This document shows, piece after piece, positions 37,140 through 47,400 of a stretch of 64,000 nucleotides of DNA (its first letter is position 1; the number at the start of each line of letters is the position of its first letter). The translations under genes were made by a program, and so were the position numbers. A model generated the notes under the pieces. The model searched no databases. It saw only the letters and a list, made by a program, of their open reading frames with translations, and was not told the DNA's origin. Source of the DNA: Callipepla californica brunnescens (taxonomy: Eukaryota; Chordata; Aves; Galliformes; Odontophoridae); NCBI GenBank assembly GCA_023055505.1, contig JALIRH010000076.1:62001-126000 (forward strand). Reading direction: 5' to 3'.

Positions 37140-38108
37140 GAAATATTACCCAGGTTTGGGGTGCCTGATGTGCAGATGGAGGCACTCATTTTACTGCACA
37201 ACCTATATAGGCCCAAGCAAGTGGTCAGTTAGAACAGATGAACTTAAACATAGACTGAATATGTCAGGAGACCAGTCTCTCTCTTGGTATAAAACTCTCC
37301 CTACAGCTCTCTTAAGAAGCTATGGGAGAGTGCAATAGGGCAGTATGTTCAAGCCCTAGGGTGGGAGTAGAATGTTGATTTTACATATGAATTTATTTCA
37401 TGGTCCTTGCAGCCATGTAGCATTACAGAAAAGGGAAGTGGAGATTGTAAATTGATTGGCAATGTCCGAATATAGCTAATAACAATTTATGTTTGTCTAG
37501 ATGAGGAGCTGCGAGATATGGTTTAGTAGCCTGTGGTAGTGAGAAGACTGTTGGACTAGATGATCGCTTCCAACCTTGTGATTCTATGTTTAGCTAGTAT
37601 GAATCTATGTAATATTTTGTCATATGACATGCCCAAGGAAGTAAGGGCAAGCTGGAACTTGCCTGTCTGAAAAGGCATCAGGGAGACCTGTTTGACACTC
37701 CTTGATGCTCTTTGTTTAACAAAAGAAATGTCCCTTGGACAGAAGGAAAGAGGCCTTGGAGAGAATCACTGTGTAAATATGGTAAGAGTTCTGAGACATC
37801 TTGGAAACAATAGGATGGACTGGTTGGCAGCACGATGGAGTAAGAAATGTAAATCTGTTAAGATAAAAACTGTAATGGTGTTCCCCTATTTGCTCAAGGC
37901 AGGGAACTATTCAACTGATCTAGGGGATTGGGTGTATGTTAAGAATTTCCCAGGTGACTCGTCAGAAGAAAAACGAAGTGGATCCTATCAAGCCCTGCTC
38001 ACCACTTATACAGTGATCAAGATCAAGGAGGTTCCTGCGTGGATCCACTACTCCAGGATTAAGAAGGCCCCAGACACCAAGTGGACAGCCACCCCAAAGG
38101 AACTCTGA
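37140..38108 (+). pseudogene. Broken integrase of the gammaretrovirus-like provirus
   Basis: A catalytic-core fragment near 37140-37330 is interrupted by frame changes. The frame at 37692-38108 holds the C-terminal domain of a gammaretroviral integrase (GDWVYVKNFPG, then LLTTYTVIKIKEVPAWIHYS and SRIKKAP). A CR1 tail sits between the two fragments, so the enzyme is not encoded. Confidence 0.75.
37511..37589 (+). mobile_element. CR1 tail nested in the provirus
   Basis: The segment runs gatatggtttagtagcctgt, then gttggactagatgatcgctt and ccaaccttgtgattctatg, a standard CR1 3' end of about 80 bases. It lies inside the pol remnant, so it was acquired by the proviral lineage and copied with it. 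Confidence 0.85.
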
Positions 38109-38129
38109 AACTTATTATAAGGAAACAGA

Positions 38130-38521
38130 ATGCTTAATATTTATGTATCCTGTATAACTAACTTTTGCTTTAGCTTGGCCAGAGAATACTTATATTAAGT
38201 TAACTGAAAAGCTCAGTCAAGCCTTGAATGTCTCAGATTGTTGGGTATGTACAGCCCTTCCTAGAGGGGAGGGAAGGGTGCCAGTTTATGGAGTAAGCTC
38301 ACTAGCTGCTCCCTAATTTAGCCTGGCTAAAGCAACTGTTTGTAGCAATAGTTGTGCTGTTTATTCTCATAGTGATAACATGCATAGGTGTGCAGTGTTT
38401 TCACTGGTGTTGTCGAAGGAACCTAGATGATTACGCCACCTGGAAAAGAAATCGCGTAAACCACCAAGTAGAATCTGGGAATTATTTCAGGAAGGCATTA
38501 ATGGACAGTAGCATGTTATAG
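38130..38521 (+). pseudogene. Envelope remnant: start and membrane tail only
   Basis: 38150-38310 reads like the start of a retroviral surface protein (ending around SDCWVC), then stops. From 38324 to a TAG at 38519-38521 an open stretch has a hydrophobic membrane segment (AIVVLFILIVITCIG), a Cys-rich juxtamembrane CFHWCCRR and a short cytoplasmic tail. Receptor-binding, fusion and ectodomain parts are deleted. Confidence 0.65.
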
Positions 38522-38558
38522 GCAAAAGAATTTGCCTATTATATTGAAAAGGGGGGAT

Positions 38559-38987
38559 TGAATCAGGAGAACAGCTTCTCTACAGTAAAGACAACTGTAA
38601 ATCATCCAGATACAAAGGTGCTACTCCCTGATGATTTATCTGTTGGGCCAGATGTGTTACACAAACAGATAAGAAAGCAGGACAGACATCCTGGCGTCCC
38701 AACAAGATAATCAAACAGATGCCATTCTTAATGGTGAGGAGCTCTCCCCCTTCAGGGTTTGAAAATTTACAACAAAACAGACCCTTAGGTTTAATCCCCT
38801 CAACAACCAGAGTTTGGAATGTGATGAATATGTATGTGCTATACCTTTAAATATGTACTCGTTTCTCTCTTTGGTGTGCATGTTTGGTGGAGAGATCCCC
38901 CATGCACCCAGCGCTGTAATAAAGGGAATACCTGCTTGACATATTGCATTGGTGTGTCAAGTTACTATGTCGGATTTCTCGGCATCA
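38559..38987 (+). repeat. 3' LTR of the gammaretrovirus-like provirus
   Basis: 429 bases, the same length as the 5' copy with one base different, followed by the target duplication acct at 38988. Confidence 0.9.
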
Positions 38988-38991
38988 ACCT

Positions 38992-41249
38992 TGAACCTTG
39001 TCTACTTGTCAGTAACTTGCATCCAGTCTTTGTGGCGCGTGGAGGCATTTCCGCAGCTGGATCACTGCTTTGGTACGCACAGCCAATTGTACATCTCTGT
39101 ACATCTGGAAAAGGTCTTGGTCCTTCAGGGAGCCTCTGTTTGCACTGGTGCAGGAGCAATCCAGTGTTTTGTCTACAGTCCTGATCTCCAGCTGTGGTAA
39201 ATACTACCTGCTTGTCTGAAATCCCTCTTCTGAAAAAGAGTATGAGTGGTTGATGCTTGTTTCAGTTTTCGTAAGAGCCAGTTGTGGACACAGACAAACT
39301 AAGGACTGCAACAGAGCAGAGGACTAGCAGAGGAGTAAAGACACGAGTGATTTCTCCAGAGGCATTGTCTTGAGGGAAGCTCCTCTACCCCACTGAGGGA
39401 TTAAAAGCCTTGCTCTCTGATGCCTTGGCCATCTGGCAGTGAGGAAGAAAAGGAGCTTTGACAGCACAAGCGCTCTCCAGAAGTGGAAGGGGGAGAGGCA
39501 AGGGGCTGTGCTCCCCAGTACCATACTACCCTCTGGCCTGGCTGCACCGCTGTGTCTCTCTGAGGCTGAGTGCACTGAAAGAACTGAACAAGAACACAAG
39601 CTCCTGCTGTCTTGGTCTGCTGAACTGCCTGGGGAGGGTACAGCTCTCTGCCAGAGTCTTGGCGCTGGATTTTGTCACTCCTGAGAGACAAGGTGAAATA
39701 TTACACACGTACTTAGTAAGCTGATGAATTCAGTGGAGAAACAGGTGAATGGATTCTGCCTTCAGTCATGACAGATAGATAAAGTGAGTCTGTATAATCA
39801 TCCACACTCATACATATGCATACGCACACTGCAAAGAATCTGTGAACTGCCTATTACAGTTCTCTGCATGAGATCAAATACTTCTGAGTTTCTCTGACGT
39901 TGATCATGGTGCTAAAGTCAGAGCAGGTGACTTGTCACTGCCAACGTAGTGAACAGATGTTTCTCTAGGTTTATGGGAGTGCCTCTCTGATGCAGCATCT
40001 GGAAAATAAGCCTAAAGATACCAGAAGTGCTGGAGTTGTGAATGGCAAAGTTTGGAGCTCTTGTTTGAAGAGTCTTGCTTCAAGTCAAGTAAATATATTC
40101 ATTAACATGGTTTAGACCGAGTGGGAGAAAATAGCTTGTTTTGCCTGTGTTGAGTAGCAGATCGTTTTTTGGAAATGCCAGAAGTATTCATTAGCACTGT
40201 TAACCCTTCAAAACCACGTAGTTTAACTTGTTCCTCCTGCATAAATAAAATTCAGGCTCTCGAGGTGAATTCTTTCTGAACAAAAGTTGTACAGCTACCT
40301 GGAATAAATTAATCTTTCCATGACTGTACTTTTCACTCATGAACAGTAATGTTACTGCTCAACAATATGAAGCACTGTGAAAAAAAAATCCTTTCCTTGC
40401 TTCCCTGCAGAAGAAAACAATAACAACTTTGGAAACATTGATTTGGCTTCAAGTAAATGTCAATGGCTCAATTCTCTCTTGATGCATATCTGCATCAGAG
40501 ATGGGGATGTCCAGCAGAGATATGGCTCCAGGGGGAGACCTTTGACTTAACTGTTTTTTGATTGAATCCTATTAACTGCTTTGTCATGCTGACACAGAGG
40601 TTGGGAACAATGGGGAAGAATTTCTGTCTGCTGCATGGGAAACTCTCGCTGCCCCCAAGTTTTGGCATGGCATTTGGAGGCATTTGGCAGCTCTGCAGCT
40701 CTGTTTTAGGTTTGAGAAGCCTTTCTGAAATCCAGAGGGGCTTAAAAAACTCATCTGCAACGTAAAACCTAAATCAGTCAGCTACAAGTTTCCTGAGCAA
40801 GCCAGACTTGGCCCACTGGGCCTCTGTACCAGGTACCAGTTGTAGAGATATCACATATATGCTGATAACATATATGTGGGAGCAGGCAGAGGTGAGCCCT
40901 AGATTCACTGGAAATGCATCATTCCAATTGAAAAAATAAAAATAATTCCAGGAGAATATTTGAAATCATGACAAATGCTTTAGCAGTGGAGATCTGGAGA
41001 TGAAAACGGACTGATAATAGGGCTGAGAAGGAGGATGATCAAGGGGTCTGAAGCAGAAAACATTTTTCTGTAATGCTTCTCCTGGGTAAGTCGTGGAAAA
41101 CCTGCAGCAGAGAAAGAGACCTCTCCCAGGTCCTTAATGGGCCAAGATTTGTTCCTCTTTCACCACACTGGTTCCCGTAAGTTTTTTTTGTTCAGCTTGG
41201 GAATTCTGGACAGCCATCTCCAGCAGTTCTTTTGTGATGCTTCCCATTG
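38992..41249. other. Gene-free interval before the SHROOM-like gene
   Basis: Frames overlap on both strands near 39324-39724 but have no splice context or known domain. A 10-base inverted repeat (cacatatatg, catatatgtg) lies at 40852-40878. Nothing else is recognised. Confidence 0.5.
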
Positions 41250-41397
41250 TTACAGAATGTGATGAGGTGGCAGTTCGTCACAGTGGCGTTCTATCAGCGC
41301 TTAGCTACGGGGGGTGGTTGACCGTGTTCGTCCAGAACGTCTTTCAGTGCCACCCAGCGGTTGTAATCGCCGGCAGCGTGGCTGCTAACTGCGAACC
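41250..41397 (+). promoter_or_regulatory. CpG-dense candidate promoter and 5' UTR
   Basis: About a dozen CpG dinucleotides occur in roughly 150 bases, in otherwise CpG-poor DNA, immediately before the candidate start codon. No TATA box is evident. The density fits a small CpG-type promoter and 5' UTR. The transcription start cannot be placed from sequence. Confidence 0.45.
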
Positions 41398-41445
41398 ATG
41401 AGTTTTTTCAGACGCTTTTTTAAACGGAAACGTCAACGTCAACGA
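41398..41445 (+). CDS. SHROOM3: Candidate first coding exon of the SHROOM3-like gene
   Basis: The ATG at 41398 has A at -3 and opens 16 codons ([16 protein letters not shown]) before a GTAAGT donor at 41446. It ends in phase 0, and the next exon starts in phase 0. It replaces the exon that would encode the first half of a PDZ domain. No other ATG exon is evident, but a missed exon between 41445 and 46413 is possible. Confidence 0.5.
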
Positions 41446-44400
41446 GTAAGTTTACAGCTTAGGAATCGTGTGTGCCGTTCTTAACATAAAGAGCACAAAG
41501 GCGGAATGATCCATCTTCAAAGCTATAGAGAATGTGTTGTTACAAAAGCTCCTCAAAGGAAGGGAAAAGAGGAAGAAATAATGAAAATCTCTTGAAAACA
41601 ATCAAGAAAAGATCTCAGAGAGCCTTCCCTGAACTTACAGTAACCATAGCAAACCAAACGAAAGATAGTAGTAATAAGTCTTAAGTATCCTTGGTGATCT
41701 GCTTAAGCAACTTCTTGCTTTTACAGTAAGCCAAAAAAAGGGAGAACAGATGAGTTCAAAGTGTGATCCATTGAATGATGAGAAGCCTCCTCAAATACGA
41801 GAAAATGGACTGGAGTGTTAATGCAAAGCAGGATCAGGGGTGGCCTTTGGGATTTTCAGCAAAGGGCAGTGGGCATGGTAGGCTTCACTACAGTAAAGAC
41901 AACTGAGTGGATTTAGTCTGTGTCAGCCTGAGGAGACTACTGAGACTTTCTGAAGAGGATAAGGGGGCCAGCTTGGCAGGGAAAATCTTGTATTCTTCTA
42001 AAAAACCTGAAAGCATTGGCGAGATATGTTTGTGGAAAACAGAAGCAAGAATCAAGTGTGTGGGAGATGATGAAATCACAGACTTCATGGAGAAGTTAGA
42101 TAAGATTTCACAGGAAGTAGGGCCATCCTCTGGAAGGGGATAATTTCCTGTTGCACGGTTCGAGTAGCAAAGACTCCCATCAGGCCAAAGCCTGTGAGCT
42201 AGAGCTTCAGAGATACAGCCCCTGGAATGAGAATCAGGATTTGGATTATCACCGTGCACAGAGACGTCATACACCGAACAGGCAGGACTAAGATTACAGT
42301 GATTGTGTCCATTTTACAGCTAGAAAACTAAGAGACGAAAACCCAGAGTGTTCATGTAACTGATGAATGTTTTGCTGTACAGGTGCTCCTACTGATTTCA
42401 AGGAGGGAGTTTCTGCTCCCCTTGTGCCTAGGCAGCTGGCTTTACTCACAGCATCTGCAGTAAGACATGGCACTGAATCTGGCCAACTTGTGTCTTAGAT
42501 ACTCATTCCCCTGTACAGCTGAGTGGTTTGCTCAATCCAGCCAGAAACCATCAGTCCCCAGCCAGCTCCTGCTGACTCCTCCTGCATCTGATGGACTGAG
42601 AAGCAATCCTAGACCCAGAAAGTTTTCTGGTGTCAGTCATGTTTGGTTTTTTTCTCAGGTTAAATAAACCGTAAGAGGTCTTACTGCCTATTGATTGACC
42701 TCCTACACTAGGTCATGTAGCTCACAGTGATTGTATTTTTGGTGCAAGTAACTGTTGAAGGTGATTTTGATAATACTGTGACTGTTCAAGCCACTCCAAC
42801 ACAACTGACACACTTCAAATAATAGTCTGTGGTGCTAACTATGCCCTTGCCAACTGACATCGCTGGAGTCACTTGAGGCTTAGGAAATGATTCATGACTT
42901 CTCTCTCTTTTCCTCTTGCTTGTAGCCTGGTTTGCAGAAGATGATGTTGCTCAGAGAGGGTAGCCACATGCAGAAGCTGCCTGCCTATGTATTTATTTGC
43001 CTGTTTTGGCATGCAGAGCTGTGCAGGTATCTTCAGTCTTGTGGTCCTTGACTGCTCAGTGCAGCACAGAACCAACAGAGTTCCATCTGTGACTTGTTCA
43101 CTGAAGCAAGTGTTCATTTAAATAGGTTCCGTGTACACTGAGGCTTGTTTGCTCTTGTTGATACTTGTTATACTCACTAGAGATAGAGCTTTGTGTTTAC
43201 AGTGCAGATTGTTTTGTTTGAGTTATTCAGTCCTTTCCTTGAAATATTACTACTACTTATACAGAAGTATTTTCAGAGGCATTCAGTGAGGAAGTGACCT
43301 TGTTAGAGCATGGAGCATCTGAAGTGTACTTTGGGAGACAGTGTCTAATATCTGGACTTCCAGAGGAAACCCGTGAGTCTGTTAGACTCTTGATTCTTTT
43401 GGTGGTATTGCTGGGTCCCAGGGCTGCTGTGATTTGTTACTTTCAAGAAGTCCAGGGATTTAAACCAGGGAACTCCAGCTGCTTAATTGAGGTAGCTGTG
43501 CCTAAGCAAGAGGGAAGGCTAACGAATTATTAATAGATGAGATAACTTTGTAAATAAATCGTATCTCCCTTTATCTCTAAATACATAGGTAATTCAGCTT
43601 TGATGCTGCCATTAGAAGCTTCTAATCATAAAAAACATGTCTTGTTTTAGGTCTTGTTTGTGGACAGCTTAAGTGCAGAGGAGCAAATAAGATCATTCTC
43701 AGCCTCTGGTGTTACTTGCTGCTGACTGTATGCAAGCTAGCGAACTCTCTTTAAAGACATTATTTAATATACTGCTGCGGCTGGCTACACAGCCTTGCCA
43801 ACTGCAGTTTAACAGCCACTGGCATAGGCATAAAGTGGAAAGTTGTCTGAAAGATAGATTTGTTGCCTGGTGTGCAGTAAGCCAGTCTCACACACAGAGA
43901 CAAGATACTGATTTATTGCCAAGTTGCACAAACTTGGATACTAGGAAGTATCCCACAAAGCTAGCACCTGCCAGGATTTCCAGGACATTTTTTAATACAT
44001 AACCACTTGACCACCATCCTGATACAGCCTCTGGCCTACAATTGGTCACTTAAAGGCAGGGCTGATATCCCCTTCTGCAGGCTACGCTAATTATGCTAAT
44101 TAACAACATCTTGTTTCAAGATGCTTCAGTCTTCAAAGACAAGTTGAGTGAGTTCCTCTACTTGATCACTTTAGCAGCTTCAAATCTGGTCATTCTGACC
44201 TAGACAAAGGTAAATATTTGCTATATGTAAGTGCACACATACAAAGACCTGCACAAAAATTAGTTTTAACTTGACTGACAACAGGGACACATCATTGTTC
44301 AAAGACAGATTTATGTTACAGCTGTTCATAATGTTAACAATTCTATCAGGATTATTGTGGTTTTTAGCATTTCCTTAAGTCTTGGATTTCAGATTATTTG

Positions 44401-47400
44401 CAATGGTAATTATGTCGATTTTCACTAAAAAACAAACAAACAAACAAAAAAACAAAGCAGGAAAGCAAATGTCTAATCCCATAGTTGCAAAGAGAACTCT
44501 AAAACAGTGTCCCTGTGGAGTTCCAAAACTAGAATAAATGAGGGGAAAGTTGAACTACATGGTGTTTTAGAGTCCCTTCCAACTCAAATGATTCTTTGAG
44601 TCTAATGATAAAGCACAGATAACGATTTTGGGATATAACTGGTGATTTTTAAGGACATACTGGTCCAAGATTGCCTCTTCTTCATACATGAACTAATGCA
44701 CCAAAACAATAACCAATATAAAAAAATCTCATCTGTTGACTGAGTTGCAGATTAATCTAACCCGCAGTATCCCACTCTGTTGAATTTAAATGCTTAAATG
44801 CTATCCACCTGTTTTTCTTTACAGCAAACTGGGGCCATACTGCATTTTAAGTTTGTTATTTATTTATGCTGGCAGTGAGGTCTAATGTTTCATCTCTCAC
44901 CCTTCCTGGTAATTGTGATACAAGGATCTTTATATGAAGTCTCATTCCCATGGTTTTATCCATTCTTATGAAGAAAAGAAAAAGCTCATTCATCAATGGA
45001 ATGACTTCCTGGTAGCATGAATGACAATGATTTTTACCTACCTGTGTAGGGAGCTAGGAGAACTGATTAGCTAATGTTTGTGAAAGTCAGCTTTTAAGTA
45101 TTAGAAAATGCATGAGCTGGAATTCCATTGCTCATGACAGACTGGCTTCACCTGTGAGAAACTGCCATTTACACTGAAGCTAATGTACCAGGGTAATACA
45201 TCTACATGTGCTGAGTTATGTGTTTGAGTCGTGACTCAATTACATTTTACCTGATACGACTTGAAATAAGAGTGTGCATGCAATTGCACTTCTCGCTGCA
45301 AACAGCAGTCCTTCCGCTAGTGGAATCAGGGTGTGAATCCAGTTCAGATGCATCTCTTGTATTGATGTGATCTCTGGGAAGGTGAAGGACCGAAGTAAGA
45401 GATTATACTTCTTGGGTGTCATCAGATGTCATAAACTTAAGCATAGGCCTTGTGACAGTGGCTGACATAGGTTGCACCTTCTGTTAAACATGGAGTGCCA
45501 GGAGCTTTACATATCAGATTTTATGGTGGCACATTTTGTAATAAAAGCTATTTTGGTTGTACTTCATTCTCCAGAGGCTCAGGATTCAGAGTGTGTTAAG
45601 CTGTACACAACCTTGCCTTCTGCTAATGTTCGGTATTGCTACGCTGGTCTGCTTTTGAGCAGTTAACTAGTGCACTACTGCACAAGGCCAGGAGTCAGAA
45701 ATTGCAGTCCAGTTTTCTTCTCCTCTGCCATGTCACTCACATGCGTGCAGACTTGGTGCACTACTGCTTGCACACTGATGGAGAATCAGCATTCATGAAG
45801 GACTGCACCATGTACTCAATGAGCTATACAAAACAGGGAGGAAAGTTAGGGGATTCTCCCAACTTTACCACTGTATAGCTTTGGGCAAGCTACTTAGCTT
45901 CTCACAAAATGAAAATTGTCTGCTTCCTTCTATACTGTGTCACATGGAATGACATGCTGCTGTATGTCACTAACTGCATACACTTACATGCATCTACTTT
46001 GTTGCTGGCCTGTAAGCAAACGAGAAACTGTTAATCAGACAGGTCATGAAAAGGAGCCTGAACCAGGAAATCACATCTTAGTCTTATCTCCCTTACCTTG
46101 GGCTTGTGTCTGAGGTGCACTTATCAGGAGATGTTCCACCACTCTTTTGTTGGCATTTACTGCTTCCATATACCAAACACTTTTCCAGCTCGTTCAAAAC
46201 AATGTTTCCTGGAAGAATTCATTTGGCTGACAACCCCTGCCTTCCATCTATATGTAATGTAATCCTTTCAGGAAGCTGTCTGGTGAAGGGAAGCAATGTT
46301 TCTTAGTCAGAGAACTAAGTTTGAGGCTGGCCAGAAATGCATGCTCAGCTCTGCATGTGACAGCCGAAGTGTGGCAGGTGTACCTTACCGTTTCTTTCTC
46401 CTTCCTTTGCAGAATGGACATGACTCTACACCTTCCAAACTTGAGACTGTTGATGAGGTGGCGGACATCAATGAGCTGCAGCAGAGCAGCTCCAAGAGAG
46501 AGTCCACCTCTCTGGTTAAAGGATCCTACAAGAGACTCAGGCGAGCTTTCCGCAGGTAGGCAAGATACAGGGCTCCCTCCCTCCCACCCTATAGGGTGTC
46601 ACTACCATCCTTCACATCTCCAGCTGAAAATCAATGGCTTGGCCTGATCTTGGCAATGGCCTTCTTTTAAGCACTAAGGCATGAGCTGGAGGGCAAACAT
46701 TTGTTCTTTTCAGCAAAGGTTTCTATGACTCCTTTGTCACTGTTACATCCAAGTATGTGAACTACTTATCCAAATCTTCCTCTGCAAACCTGCCACGTGA
46801 CAATACAGGAATCTCGTTCAGTCCCCCTTTAAAGTGCCTGGGGCTTCCTGTGAGAGGGTGGCAATTCTGCACACAACTCTTGCCTTCTCAGTTTTGTCAC
46901 TGTTGCTATGACAGCAGAAATATTCCCACTGGCCTGAGCAGAATTTGAAGCTATTTCGTGTTCTACAGGTAAGTGATAAAATAGCCATGCTGACAGAGAG
47001 CAGTCTTATCCATGCTGTACTCATGGTGGGACCTAGTGGGAAGATCAGCCACTTTGCCTGTGTCTTTGGATCAACAACCTCTGTACTACCACTGAATGAG
47101 GGTTCTCTCACCCGTTCTGTACTGCCATTTCCCTGGCCTTATAAACGGTAATGAGTAGCAGTGCTGGCATGGTGGGTCTGATGGTATTCACTCAGCTGCA
47201 CAAACTGTGCCAGTATCTGCACTAATAATACCAGTACCCCTTGTTCAAAGGCAGAATATCTTAGGGTCAGGTCACAGAACCCGATCCCTATTTTGAATCG
47301 TAAATGTTTGGATTTTGGTGTGTGTGTGTGTTTGTGTTACTTCATAGCTTACCAGAGATACTTCCTGTATGTTTTTCGCTGTGGGCATGTCCAAGCAGTT

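Larger units (their letters stand above)
33331..38987 (+). mobile_element. Young, defective gammaretrovirus-like provirus
   Basis: A provirus of 5,657 bases bounded by two 429-base LTRs (TGAATC to GGCATCA) that differ by one base. It has a 4-base target duplication (acct at 33327-33330 and 38988-38991), the size used by gammaretroviruses. Two bases after the 5' LTR there is a primer-binding site (TGGCGAGCCAGGCAGGAG) that fits the 3' end of tRNA-Arg(ACG) with one mismatch, by recall. A purine tract (aaaaggggggat) precedes the 3' LTR. Inside are a repeat-rich leader, a decayed protease and RNase H, a partial integrase, and only the two ends of env; a Gag frame is not recognisable. A CR1 tail is nested inside. 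It cannot encode its own enzymes. Confidence 0.9.

Noticed and set aside
39324..39724. Cluster of frames on both strands after the provirus
   Set aside because: Open on both strands in several frames, with no similarity to any family. Best taken as chance in a slightly GC-rich patch.
40852..40878. 10-base inverted repeat of TA-rich sequence
   Set aside because: Low-complexity palindromes like this are common in AT-rich DNA, and no other feature supports a role.
41907..42143. Possible extra SHROOM-like exon in intron 1
   Set aside because: The peptide composition is plausible, but there is no clear acceptor and donor pair, no Shroom similarity, and the proposed exons already join in frame without it.
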